This document shows, piece after piece, positions 34,395-46,146 of a stretch of 64,000 nucleotides of DNA. Under the pieces are notes generated by a model that did not search any database, was not told the origin of the DNA, and saw nothing but the letters and a program-made list of their open reading frames with translations. How positions within the stretch are numbered: the stretch's first letter is position 1; each line of letters starts with the position of its first letter. The position numbers and the translations under genes were made by a program. This stretch comes from Anastatus disparis (lineage: Eukaryota > Arthropoda > Insecta > Hymenoptera > Eupelmidae): positions 124,001 to 188,000 of the forward strand of contig JAFFSR010000244.1 in the NCBI GenBank assembly GCA_017163975.1, given 5' to 3'.

Positions 34395-35049
34395 TCGTTT
34401 TTGATTTTTACATAAATTTGTGTTGCGACGCAACAATTGTTGAAGCGCGAAATCTAACTGATTTAACCTAAAAATCTTGTGTTCAGTTTACGTGAAATCA
34501 CGCAAAGCACGTTAAAATGTCGCCGTTGAACGAAGTTAAATAACCTCGACGGTGCATCGTCGCACTGAAATCGTCGACCAACGACGTGATTTTCTGCTAT
34601 TTTTTTACAGTGTAAGACTGTCCGTTTAGGAACTGAAAAGGAAACAAGGAATGAACAGCCTTTCTCTTTCTCACTAACTGTGTTCCCATATGCGTGCTCA
34701 CTCGCACTTTGTAATATGCTGTTTATGAATATAGTATAATTCAACATTGACCATATTCTCCCGATACCATCGCGATAATTCGTTAAGAGTAATGAAGGTT
34801 TATCGCGATATCTAAAAGCATATGATCGCGACTGCCCATAAAATACGGGATGATATACTGAAAATATGCTCAACTTTTTACCAGGGATGAACAAACTAAA
34901 TATAACCTATCTTTTTTTGGTAGGTCTCATATTATTCAAAAACTGCGCAATAAAATGATTTGATTGTTATTACAAAATTTACTTAATATACTAATATTTA
35001 GCGGGGGCTTACTATTTTTTTGATGCTACAACGGATGGTTTTTATATAA

Positions 35050-35098
35050 ATGATGAAAAACGCTATTAGACAAAGACAGATAGTTCGGCCCCCTGTTA
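35050..35098. mobile_element. Terminal fragment of a TTAA MITE
   Basis: ATTAGACAAAGACAGATAGT then TCGGCCCCCTGTTAA matches the right end of the MITE at 42471-42858 (TTAGACAAGGACAGAGCTAT, CGGCCTCCTCTTAA). It ends at the TTAA of AAGCCTAATTTAG in a 175-bp unit. Confidence 0.5.
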
Positions 35099-36182
35099 AG
35101 CCTAATTTAGTTGAATAAAACAGGAGATGTATCGATTATTATCCCGCATAGGTATAAATTTCATAGAACCTACATTTTGTTCATCGCAATTATCGTTAAG
35201 CTAATTTTTCTTAGACTTGCGTTTTAATTATAAAACCTCAAGGCTTCAAAAATAGATATCGTAAGAACTAGAAATCGTACTATTAATTAACAAGAAAAAT
35301 TTGAAATTAAAGGTATTTTTGAGGCTTTATTTCACTTTTAAGAAGGTGCGAAGCCATTAGCAATGGATGCATGAAGTTTATTATATAAGATTTTTCAACT
35401 TTTTGTTCATTGCAAGCATAGTAGAGCAAACTTTTTTTAGACTTTATGGTTGCGTTTTAATTGTAGAACGTATAAGCTTGAAAATAAGCGATATTAGGCT
35501 TAATTTAGTTAAATAAAACCGAACATATATCGATTCTTATCAGTGTCTCACATGAGTAAAAGTCTTATAAAACCAACGTTTCGTTCATCGCAATCATAGA
35601 TGGGCAAACTTTTCTTTGTCTTTATGGCTGAATTTCAAATAAGCTGTATTAAGCCCAATTTAGTTAGATAGAACCGGAGATATATCGATTCGCAAAATTG
35701 TCTCACGTAAGTAAAAAGCTTATAAAACAAACGTTTTATTCATCGCAATCACAGATAGGCAAATTTTTTTCTGCCATTTATGGCTGCGTTTTAATCATAA
35801 AACTTGTAAGCTTAAAAATGAGCAGCTATAAACTCAATTTAGTTTAATAGAACCAGAGATATATCGATTCTCGTAAGTATCTCACATGAGTAAAATGCTT
35901 ATAAAACAAACGTTTCCTTGATCGCAATAATAGATGGGCAATATTTTCTTTGCCTTTATGGTAGCGTTTTATTTATACAACTTTTAAGCTTTGAAATGGG
36001 CTGTATTGTGCCTAATTTAGTTTAATAAAACTAGAGATATATTGATTTGCGTAAGTATTCCACGAGAGTAAGAGGCTTATAAAACCAACGTTTTATTCAT
36101 TGCAATCATAGATAGGCAAGTTTTTTTTGCGTATATAGCATCGTTTCAATTATAAAACTTGTAAACTTTAAAATAAGCCGTA

Positions 36183-36342
36183 TCAATCTTCATCGGACGG
36201 AGGTGAGAATAGAAAATTTGATAAACATTAAAACAAACATTTAAACATTAAATAGTTTATTTTAATATTTCAATGTTTATCAAATTTTGTGTTCTCACTC
36301 CTTATGTCCCTAAAGTAACCACCCCCGTCCTCTGAAGGTTAA
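36183..36342. mobile_element. 160-bp foldback MITE in a TTAA site
   Basis: It starts CTTCATCGGACGGAGG and ends CCCCGTCCTCTGAAGG. An inner palindrome pairs AATTTGATAAACATT with AATGTTTATCAAATT. Left flank is TCAA and right flank TTAA, where neighbouring units read TATTAAGCCC. Confidence 0.65.
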
Positions 36343-37070
36343 GCCCAATTCAGTTGAATAGAACAAAAGTTCTACCCATTTTATCAACTAATCGGCGTCC
36401 GTAGAGCTTATTTTGTTATAAAAAAATCTCGTAAACACTATAACACGCGATAGAAAATAGATGTCGTAAAAATTTAAAATCCCACTATTGATTTACGAAA
36501 AAAACTAAAAATTAGAAGTATTTTTGAGGCTTTATTTTACATTTAAGATAGTGCGTACTTATTAGAATTCGATGTATGAATTTGGTTGCATAAGATTTTT
36601 CAACATTTTGTTCATCGCAATTATAGTTCAGCAATTTTTTCTTAGTGTGTATGCTTGTGTTTCAACTATAAAACTCTTAAGTTTTCAAATAAGCTGTAGC
36701 GAACCCAATTAAGTTGAATAGAACTGGAGATATATCGATTTGCATAAGTGTCCCCCCTTTGTAAAAATTTTACAAAACCAACTTCTCGTTCATCGCAATC
36801 ATAAATGGGCAAGTTTTCCTTTGCCTTTATGACCGCGCTTAATTTACAGAACTTGTCAGCTTTAAAATAAGCCTATTAAGCCCAATGGAGTTGGATAGAA
36901 TGGGAGATCTGTCGATTCCATCAAGTGATCGGCGCCAGTGGAACTTATTTTGTATTGATAAAATCCTGTGATAAGTGTATCTAAAGTTACTAATAAAATA
37001 TCGTAACAGTTTGAATTTGAACAGATTATTATGTTAATGAGAAACAATTTTTTTTTACTTCAGTATTAGT

Positions 37071-39528
37071 ATCATTCTCGCGTGAATAAAGGGTTTAAAA
37101 ATCAAATGATTAAAAGTTATTAAAAAATCAAAAAATAAGGTAAAAATATTAAAATTTATTAAATAAATTGATATTTTTGGTTGATAAGTAAAAAATTTTT
37201 TGTGTTTCAGGAATTCCCTCATTCACACGAGAATAGCAAGAATACTAAAGATTAATATGTTTTGAAAAGTCATTTTTATCCAGCGGTTCAGCTTAAACCT
37301 TACGGGAGAGCAATCATAAGAACAAGAATTGATAGAATGATTATGAGACTATGGCTACAGCAATATGAGCTTATAAAGGCTCAAAATAAAGGTATTTTAG
37401 TCTACTTTTTAATACTATTTTGATTTTCAAAGAATTAATTCAAATCTAATTAATACATAACTTTTTTACTTGCAGGTAGGAAAGGTGTTTTGTGCCCTTA
37501 ACTAATAAAAGTACCATTTTTTTGCCTGCATAGAGATTAAATCTCCTATTTCTATGTAAACATTTATATTAACAAGCTACTTCTAATCTTTATTATAACT
37601 AATTAAATATCTATAATACTTTTAGAGAATAGAACATTTACATTTAGAGAAATAGAACATTCCACTACTATATTTATCTTACTATATCTCTATATACAGA
37701 CCTTGGAAGTTTTCTTCAATATCAGCCCCCACCGATAGATCTAAGTCTGTTCTTTTAATCTTATACTTTTGACCATGCTAATTATTCCTATTTTAATTAT
37801 AATTTAAATTTATTCTTACAGAAGATTATACAAATAACGTAATGTTTTAAATAATATCTAATTATTTATAAATTATGTCTCTAACATTTATTAATTTCAT
37901 TCGAAATTAATATGAGCCGTTACAAATATTCATAGTTATTGATGAGACCTCAAATTTCATACTATTGTTTCGTTATTGCTTGGAGTAAATGATATTTTTA
38001 TTAATAACATTTGTGGCTTACTAAAAATTTATTTGTCCAAATTCATTATTAAATTCGAATTACTAATAATTAATCTAAAGGTATTTAATTTTAATTTTAA
38101 AAATAATTTAAGTAATAGTGGCATAATTTATAATGCTGAATAATCGTTTTTTTAAATTATTTTAATGCTTATTTTCATAAAACAGTAAATTCTATAAAAC
38201 AATGCAACCATTAATCGCATTAAAAAAGCTAGATGCAATCTCTTAAATATATAAGATCGATTAATTCAACCTGTCGTGTCGCCATCTATGGTTTGAAAAT
38301 CACGCATAAGTTTCTCGCTCAATGATTAGACTAGCGCGTCATAAGGGTCGCTGAAACAGAGTGTTTTCTCAGTTTTAATTACTTATTCATTTATTTAATA
38401 TTTAAAATCATGTTTATTTCTTTATTGCACATTAAAATTATGATATGATTTTTTTTGAAAGATATTTGATGTTTTTCTTATTGAAATAACTTAAAATACA
38501 AAAGAAATCGCGTATAGATGTAAAATATTAGAATTATTTATAAAATCATTAATAAGAGCAATAAATTAATTTTGTTATAGTAACTTCCTTCGTTTGAATT
38601 TATTATTAATTATCAAATCATTAAAAGTATTCTTTTTAATATTTTTTTTTGACCGTTTTGAAAATTTTTAAAATTTTCTCTCTGATTCTGCCACTTTTGG
38701 CATCGCTGACCTATAGAGTATTGAGTGGTTTAATGTAGTATAATTTGAACCTACATCACAGAGGAAAACTGCGCTAGCGACATCGCGTCTCTCGTTGAGA
38801 TAAGACTTGACTTGACAAAATATATTTAACGATGGAGTATGACCCGGTTTGGCTTAAAAAGAATACTAACAGTAAATAACATAAAAAATTATGAATGATT
38901 TAACAGAGAAATATTATTGTAGTATACATGTTATATAAAAAATAGTGATTTATTATTGAAATTACTTAATTTAAGGATAGTTGCGCTGAGTACAGTTAAT
39001 TTAAAATTAAAATAACAATATTAAAAATGAAAAATACATTGTGATTAGGTTGAAGTATGTCTAGTTGTTCAGTATTTGACCATTAATAAAAAGAATAAGA
39101 AAGGTTTTATGAGGGAAAAAAAAAATAATAATAGCTAATAATAATAGCTATTACATCTGATGCATATATAGGCCAGTTCAAGCTGAGCCGCTGCATTTCC
39201 CTGCTCATTCGCACGGTCGTCACCCACAAGCCAGTCAAATATGCTGGAGGCTGAAACTATATCGTCAGTAGCCAATGTTCACGAGTACTCATCAGTAGGC
39301 CTGTTTTCTGTAAGTTGCGCATGCAAAATACCTGCAACAAAAAACCCGTGGGCAAAAAATGCAGTACACACAGGCGAGTTCAAGTGGAGCTTAGTGAATG
39401 TTAGTCTTCTTACGGAGAGAAAGAGAGAGAGACGCAATAAAGGCAGTGAGCGGAAAGTATATTAAATAAGGTTTTTGTCGTTTATCAATACTCATCTAGC
39501 TAGCACGTCGGAGTCCGCATTATAGTAA
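37071..39528. other. Mostly anonymous AT-rich sequence
   Basis: No confident gene. Two spots stand out: possible exons at 37211-37501, and a GC-richer block at 39170-39470 (frame of 74 codons from 39241, no domain; GTAAGT at 39310 could be a splice donor). The remainder, notably 37510-39100, shows nothing. Confidence 0.4.
37211..37501 (+). pseudogene. Possible two-exon coding remnant
   Basis: A good acceptor (TTTGTGTTTCAG) ends at 37210. The frame is open from 37257 to 37391, reading SHFYPAVQLKPYGRAIIRTR, DRMIMRLWLQQYELIKAQNK. A donor (AAG/GTATTT) follows at 37392, then an 84-bp intron ending TTTTTTACTTGCAG at 37475. Phase 1 is kept across the joint, giving KGRKGVLCP and a TAA at 37499. A stop at 37253-37256 interrupts the upstream end of the first exon. 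I do not recognise the protein. Confidence 0.3.
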
Positions 39529-39902
39529 TTAACGGTAGGCCGGAGTAGAACCTGATACCGACCGAGTAACAATTGAGTTGTTTGTTATTCACTCAAGTTT
39601 TAATCGGTGTATCTTCAAATTAAAGGTCGAGCACAATAGATATTATTATTATGAACATTTATACACAAGAAAAAAAATATCTACCGGTTTGTTTTTGAGA
39701 AAAGTAAGTAACGCGAAAATATTATAAACATAAACTTTTACTTTGGCGTTACTTACTTTTCTCAAAAACAAACCGATAGATATTTTTTTCCTGTGCATAG
39801 ATGTTCATAATAATAATATCTATTGCGCTCGATCTTTAATTTGAAAATACACTGATTAAAAATGCCAATTAGACAAGGACAGCGAATCCGGCCTGCTCTT
39901 AA
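39529..39902. mobile_element. 374-bp TTAA MITE with palindromic core
   Basis: It begins TTAACGGTAGGCCGGAGTAG and ends GGCCTGCTCTTAA, so the two ends follow the pattern TTAACGG.. / TTAAGAGC.. also seen at 17161-17579. The core palindrome (39630-39830) matches the copy at 19085-19477 in opposite orientation. TTAA stands at both borders. Confidence 0.8.
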
Positions 39903-40137
39903 TGTGAAATTTAGATAGTTTTTAGCGATTCCGCATATAATTGAATTCATCATAAAGTAAATTTTATTGTAACGTAAGAAAATAACCCTTACAATATATA
40001 CACTACCGGTCAATTGCTTTTTCCCACTCTAGAGTAAAATTTATTAAAATAAAAAGTTTAATATCTTCGAAACTAATGATCGCATCTTCAAAATCCAAAC
40101 AGTGTTTGAAAGATTGGTAAAAAATCTTCAAAATAAA

Positions 40138-41755
40138 CCCACACAGCATGAAATATTGCAGTGAAACTTTCACTGAAATATTGTGCTGAAATATTGTCAC
40201 AAGATTGCAACAATCTTGTCTTAACATTGCTAAGAGGTTTCATGAAACATTTCAGTGTGATATTGCTGCAAACTTGCTACAAGGTTACAGAAAATAATTC
40301 AAGCAATATTGCAAGGAACCTTTCATGAAAGGTTACAGCGAGGTTTCTACAAGGTTTTATAAAACATTTCATGAAATATTGCAAGAAACCTTTCATGAAA
40401 GGTTGCAGCGAGGTTTCTGCAAGATTTTAGAAACAATTAATGAAATATTGCAAGAAAACTTTCATGACATGTTTCAGCGAGGTTTCCAGCAAGATTTAGA
40501 AAACATTTCATAGAATATTGCAAGAAACCTTTCATGAAAGGTTGCAGCAAGGTTTCTGAAAGATTTTAGGAATATTTCATGAAATATTGCAAGAAACCTT
40601 TTATGAAAGGTTGCATAGAGGTTTCCAGCACGATTTAGAAATTATTTCATGGAATATTGCAAGAAACCTTTCATGAAAGATTGCAGCAAGGTTTCTGCAA
40701 GATTTTAGAAATATTTCATGAAATATTGCAAGAAAACTTTCACGAAAGGTTGCAGCGAGGTTTTCAGCACGATTTAGAAATTATTTCATGGAATATTGCA
40801 AGAAACCTTTCATGAAAGATTGCAGCGAGGTTTCTGTAAGATTTAGACAACATTTTGATGGAATATTGCATCGAACTTTCTATGAAAGATTGCAGCGAGC
40901 TTTCTGCAAGATTTTAGAAACATTTTATAAAATATTGCAAGAAACCTTTCACGAAAGGTTGCAGCGAGGTTTCTGCAAGATTCTAAAAACATTTCATGAA
41001 ATATTGCAAGAAACCTTTCACGAAAGGTTTCAGCGAGTTTTCCAGCAAGATTTGAGGATTTTTTCATGGAATATTGCAAGAAACCTTTCATGAAAGATTG
41101 CAGCGAAGTTCCTGCAAGATTTTAGAAACATTTTATGAAATATTGCAAGAAACCCTTCATGAAAGGTTTCAGTGAGGTTCCTAGCAAGATTTGGGGAACA
41201 TTTTACGAAATATCGCAAGAGACCTTTGATGAAAGGTTGCAGCAAGGTTCGTGCAAGATTTTAAAAATATTTTACGAAATATTGCAAGATACCTTTTATG
41301 AAAGGTTTCAACGAGGTTTCCAGCAAAATTTGATGAATATTTTATGTAATATTACGAGGTATCTTTTGTTAAAAGTTGCAGTAAGATTTCTGCAAGGTTT
41401 TTGACAAGATTTCTAAGATATCACAAAAAATATTGCTATGTACATTTTCGCCAATGGTTATTACCATATTTTTGGCAATCTTTATAAAATATTCCAGAAA
41501 AGCGTTTCACAAAAAGTATCAGCAAAGTTTCATGAATAATTTCAAAATGAAATTGCAGCAAACCTTTATGGGCTGGATAGAAAATCCTGCCTACTATTAA
41601 ATATTACTGCAGCAAGCTTTTTGCAAGATTTAAGAAACATTTTACAAAATATTGCAGGAAACCATACGGAAAGGTATGAGCGTTGTTCGCGGCAAAATTT
41701 GGGAAAAATTTCATAAAATAATACAAGAAAACTTTCATGAAAGATTGCTGCAATG
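40138..41755 (+). repeat. 70-bp satellite, ~20 units, alternating A/B types
   Basis: Period 69-70 bp throughout. TTTCATGAAA-type motifs start at 40321, 40391, 40460, 40530, 40600, 40669, 40738, 40808 and so on to 41364. Each unit has GCAAGAAACC, the palindrome CCTTTCATGAAAGG, TTGCAGCGAGGTTT and ATTTCATGAAATATT. Type A continues CTGCAAGATTTTAG, type B CCAGCAAGATTTAG. They alternate from about 40412 to 41330, giving a ~140-bp higher-order unit. Units decay after 41400. The open frames on both strands (to 101 codons) are products of the repeat and are not genes. Confidence 0.9.
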
Positions 41756-42470
41756 GATGTCGATCCGGATGTCGAATAAATTGTTATAAACAATTTAATT
41801 GTTTATAACGCTATAACGATTAAACAAAAAGAGATACAAAAATCTTGTAAAATACTTTTTTTTGCGGATTTTTAAAACAAATATACTCAATTTTGAATTA
41901 TGCTATTTTCATAATTACAACTTGAGATATTGTTAATTTATTGCAAATTGATGAGATAAACTCGTCGCGCTTGATGAAATTCGACTATATCTCAGGTTCT
42001 ATCAAACATTTTTGATCGATTAAGGTCTCATTTTATAGGTAAAAGTATTTTTCACAAAACTATACTACTTGAAGCTATTTATAAACATCGATAAACAAAG
42101 GGAGACTGAACAAAATGAGAATTAAATCCTTTTTTTGCTATTTTAATTGTTTATAACGCTACAACGTTTAAACAAAAAGTAATAAAAAAAATCTTGTAGA
42201 ACACTTTTTTTTGCGGTTTTTCAGAACAAATACACCCGATTTTGAATCATGCTGTTTCGTTAATTGCAACTTGAAATATTGTTAATTTATTGCAAATTGA
42301 CGAGATAAACTCGTCGCGTTTGATAAAATTCGACTATATCTCGGGTTCTATCAAATATTTTTGATCGATTAAGGTCTCATTTTAAAGGTCAAAGTATTTT
42401 TTACAAAACCATACTACTTGAATCTATTTATAAACATCGATAAACAAAGGGAGACTGATCAAAATGAGAA

Positions 42471-42858
42471 TTAAGAGGAGGTCGTATAGCTCTATCCTTG
42501 TCTAATCTGAATTTTCATTATTATTAATAAATTAAATATTATTATACAACAGCAAAGATATAGCCCAAAAGATTTCAGAACGAGCAAACCTTCCTATTCC
42601 ATGAAAAAAATATGAAAGTTTCATTAGTTTCCGAGTAAGGTCTGAAATGGATAAACAATTGAATTTGATAGCTGTTATTCCGTTTCAGACCTCACTTGAA
42701 AACTAATGAAAATTTTATGTTTTTTCATAGAATAGGATCGTTTGGTTGTCCTGAAATCTATTGGGCTATACCCTTACTTTTATATAACAATATTTAATTT
42801 ATTAATAATAACGAAAATTTAGATTAGACAAGGACAGAGCTATACGGCCTCCTCTTAA
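42471..42858. mobile_element. 388-bp palindromic TTAA MITE
   Basis: Ends TTAAGAGGAGGTCGTATAGC and GCTATACGGCCTCCTCTTAA pair over ~70 bp (CTATCCTTGTCTAATCTGAA inside). A second inner palindrome surrounds CCATGAAAAAAATATGAAAG at 42600-42740. The neighbouring 355-bp unit reads GAGAATTAAATCC where this one is interrupted, so the single TTAA there is the empty site. Duplication of TTAA is therefore seen directly. Confidence 0.9.
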
Positions 42859-43847
42859 AGCACTTTTTTGCTATTTTAATTGTTTATAACGCTACAACGT
42901 TTAAACAAAAAGAGATACGAAAGTCTTGTGGAATACTTTTTTTGCGGCTTTTTAAAACAAATACACCTGATTTTGAATCATACTGCTTCGTTAATTACAA
43001 CTTGAAATATGGTTAATTTATTGCAAATTATCAGTATGAACCTGTAAAAAATTAGGTACAAAAATGAAATCTATCAATCTAATTTTATTAATAGTGATAA
43101 ATAAATAATGAAATATACATAAATAAAGAGGTAACATTTAAATATTTTAAAAAAAATTATTTTATTTCTTCAACTTAAGGATAATTTACTTATTTTTACA
43201 TGTATTATTTTTCATACATGACCAAAACGTACAGCATGTTTTTGAAGCTATGCTTCTTACGCGACGTTACGGCAGGGGCACTAAATGTATAAAAATCGAC
43301 AGTCCCAAATGTCACCCAGCGTGAATGAACGAATACGGCACAGGATGCCATTATTGCTATCAACATACAAACATTCTTTTTTCTCTTTCTTTCTTTCCCT
43401 CTCTCCCATTCCGCTTAAGAATATGCATGTATATACATATAAGAAAGATAAAGAAAAAGAGACTGCCTTGTTGTAACCGGCAAAGAAGGCTAGACATAGC
43501 CCCCTCCATTCGCGGCTACCTTTATTGTACATATAAGAGAAAGAAAGAGAGAGGGAGAGAGTCAATTCTTAAAGCCGGCGGACAGAGAAGGATAGACGTA
43601 GAATACGATGATTAAATAAATAAATTATGTAAATAATATTTATTTAATTTAAATTTTAAAATTAGTATACGTATGAAAATATGCGTTTGTATTTATAATA
43701 TTATAATCTTAATATATTTTTTTGGCAAGAATTTTTTTATTTTCTCTCATTATCTTCCTCCGTTTATTAATATGTGTATATTTATATAGTTGTTATTAAT
43801 TACTACATTAATAACAAAAAATGAAAATTTAATAAAATTTAATAAAA

Positions 43848-44131
43848 TTTTTGTATTTTTCTGTTTACAATGCACATGACGAAAATTACGTTTACCTAAA
43901 TATATGTTTTTTTAATAATTGATATTAATAAAAAACTACATTATTAATACATTTTTAAATACATAATACATCGAATGAAAAATAACGTTTTTTTGTATTT
44001 TTTTATTTACAATGCACATGACGAAAATTACGTTTACCTAAATATATGTTTTTTTAATAATTGATATTAATAAAAAACTACATTATTAATATATTTTTAA
44101 ATACATAATACATCGAATGAAAAATAACGTT
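43848..44131 (+). repeat. Direct tandem duplication of 142 bp
   Basis: Positions 43848-43989 and 43990-44131 are nearly identical (for example ACAATGCACATGACGAAAAT at 43868 and 44010), with only a few differences. Recent duplication in the core of the FB-like element. Confidence 0.85.
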
Positions 44132-45632
44132 TTCACTAAAAAATTAATTATAATTTTGCAAATGTCACACTTCCTAATTTCTATGTATATATACTGGAAG
44201 CATAGCTTCTGTCGGCCAGTCCCCACGACTGCCACTCCTGTTTTTTTTTTACAAAAGCAAGCTTTTGTATCACAAACTTTGCAATGACATGGTGGCACTA
44301 AGTCATCAACAGATGGAAAAATTGTTTTAAAAAGCCGCAAAAAAAAGTATTTCACAAGATTTTTTATCTTTTTTTGTTTAAATGTTGTAGCGTTATAAAC
44401 AATTGAAATAGCAAAAAAAGGGCTTTAATTCTCATTTTGATCAGTCTCCCTTTGTTTATCGATGTTTATTAATAGCTTCAAGTAGTATAGTTTTGTGAAA
44501 AATACTTTTACCTTTAAAATGAGACCTTATCGATCAAAAATGTTTGATATAACCTGAGATAGAGTCGAATTTCATCAAGCGCGACGAGTTTATCTCGTCA
44601 ATTTGCAATAAATTAACAATATCTCAAGTTGCAATTAACGAAACAGCATGATTCAAAATCGGGTGTATTTGTTCTGAAAAGCCGCAAAAAAAAGTATTTT
44701 ACAAGATTTTTTTATCTCTTTTTGTTTAAACGTTGTAGCGTTATAAACAATTGAAATAAAAAAAAAAGGATTTAATTCTCATTTTGATCAGTCTCCCTTT
44801 GTTTATCGATGTTTATAAATAGCTTCAAGTAGTATAGTTTTGTGAAAAATACTTTTACCTTTTATACCTTTTACGATATAGTCGAATTTCATCAAGCGTG
44901 ACGAGTTTATCTCGTCAATTTGCAATAAATTAACAATATCTCAAGTTGTAATTATCAAAATAGCATGATTCAAAATTGAGTATATTTGTTTTAAAAATCT
45001 GCAAAAAAAAGTATTTAACAAGATTTTTGTATCTCTTTTTGTTTAATCGTTATAGCGTTATAAACAATTAAATTGTTTATAACAATTTATTCGACATCCG
45101 GATCGAAATCCACCATCGATTTTCGTGTTGAGGAGGTAAAAATACATTTATAAAATCTTGGTGGGTCAATCTAAATTAAAGAGGCCACTGTGACCTATCT
45201 GGCGCCTAGACTAAATGTAAAACAAAAATTTTTTACTAATTTTTTTGCCCACATGAAAGTGAATGCCATTTTTATGAAAATTATGATATCGAAAAAAAAC
45301 CGAATAGGTTTTAAAACTCTAATAGTTCTCTTTGAAATGAGCCAAGTAAAATGTTTCTATGACTTTTTTAACCACAGTTATGATGATTTTTCGGAAAAAA
45401 ATACCTATTTTTTCAATCATAATTATCTCATAAACTACGGAAGATAGAAAATTTTATATCACAGAAAAAATGTTTTATTTTTAGTCTAGAATATATACAT
45501 TTGGTGACCTATGAGTTTCAAAAAAAAAATTTTTTTTTTATTAATTTTTTTAGGGAAAATTCATGAAAAATTAGTAAAAATTCTTAATTAAACAAGTAAA
45601 AAAAAATTTTTTTCCCGAAACTTATTGGTCAT

Positions 45633-45635
<3 letters not shown>

Positions 45636-45685
<50 letters not shown>
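45636..45685. repeat. (TA)n microsatellite at a hairpin centre
   Basis: About 50 bp of TA between the two arms of the foldback. Other TA runs at 46151-46184 and 53909-53940. Confidence 0.9.
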
Positions 45686-45689
<4 letters not shown>

Positions 45690-46146
45690 TCTAGACTAAA
45701 AATGAAACATTTTTTTTTTCTTTAACATAAAATTTTCTATCTTCCGTAGTTTATGAGATAATCATGATTGAAAAAATGGGTCTTTTTTTCGCTATATCAT
45801 CATAACTGTAGTCAAGAAAGTCATTGAAACATTTTACTCAGTTTCTTTTAAAAAGGACTATTAGAGCTTTAAAACCCATTTGGTTTTTTTCCGATTTCAT
45901 AATTTCCATAGAAATGGCATTCACTGTTATGTAAGCAAAAAAAATAGTAAAAAATTTTTTTTCCACGTTGCTATAAGCAATTAGAAAATGACTTTTTTCA
46001 TACCATACTCACTTTATTTCAAAGATTTTTGACCAATCTTTCAAACGCCGTTTGGATTTTGAAGATGCGATCATTAGTTTCGAAGATATAAAACTTTTTA
46101 TTTCAATAAATTTTACTCTAGGGTGGGCAAAAGTGATTGACCGGTA

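Larger units (their letters stand above)
34960..36960 (+). repeat. Tandem array of ~175-bp units
   Basis: Each unit contains ACGTTTTGTTCATCGCAATC, ATAGATGGGCAA, TTTATGGCTGCGTTTTAAT, AAGCCCAATTTAGTTGAATA and GGAGATATATCGATT. The GTTCATCGCAAT block recurs near 35177, 35404, 35582, 35740, 35920, 36093, 36610 and 36789. Units are diverged by 10-25%. One reversed copy lies at 26460-26700. A MITE fragment (35050-35098) and a small MITE (36183-36342) have inserted at TTAA sites within units. Confidence 0.75.
26305..37070. mobile_element. Inverted-repeat composite (10.8 kb) with a Pao element nested inside
   Basis: The left flank (26305-26700) is the reverse complement of the right flank (about 36690-37070). 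Shared blocks include ATCAAGTGATCGGYGCCAGT, ATCGCAATCATAGATRGGCA and GGAGATATATCGATTC. Inner segments 27495-27636 and 34520-34720 are also inverted copies of each other (GACGATTTCARTGCGACSAT and flanks). After removing the Pao element (27637-34394) about 4.0 kb remain. The right arm is expanded into ~175-bp tandem units, so this resembles an FB-type element with repeat-built arms. Confidence 0.6.
41760..45106. mobile_element. FB-like element: long arms built of ~355-bp tandem units
   Basis: The left end TCGATCCGGATGTCGAATAA is mirrored at 45087-45106. The left arm holds about three units whose GTTTATAACGCTAYAACG blocks start at 41791, 42149 and 42882 (the last displaced by a MITE). The right arm has the same units reversed near 45060, 44750 and 44390. 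Each unit includes GACGAGATAAACTCGTCGCG, GGAGACTGATCAAAATGAGA and TTTTTGATCGATTAAGGTC. The middle (43035-44330) is unique and includes a 142-bp duplication. Arms made of tandem repeats resemble Drosophila Foldback elements. Confidence 0.75.

Noticed and set aside
34463..34894. 143-codon minus-strand frame beside the Pao LTR
   Set aside because: It is part of the inverted arm of the composite; the matching arm at 27.5 kb does not keep the frame.
35177..36800. CRISPR-like regularly spaced repeat
   Set aside because: The 175-bp units are contiguous and diverged with no unique spacers, and the DNA is eukaryotic.
39241..39465. 74-codon frame in a GC-richer patch
   Set aside because: No domain recognised. 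A GTAAGT inside could be a donor but no partner acceptor was found.
40325..41404. Several frames of 62-101 codons on both strands
   Set aside because: They follow the 70-bp satellite; the repeated peptide is a by-product of the unit and no start, domain or codon signal is present.
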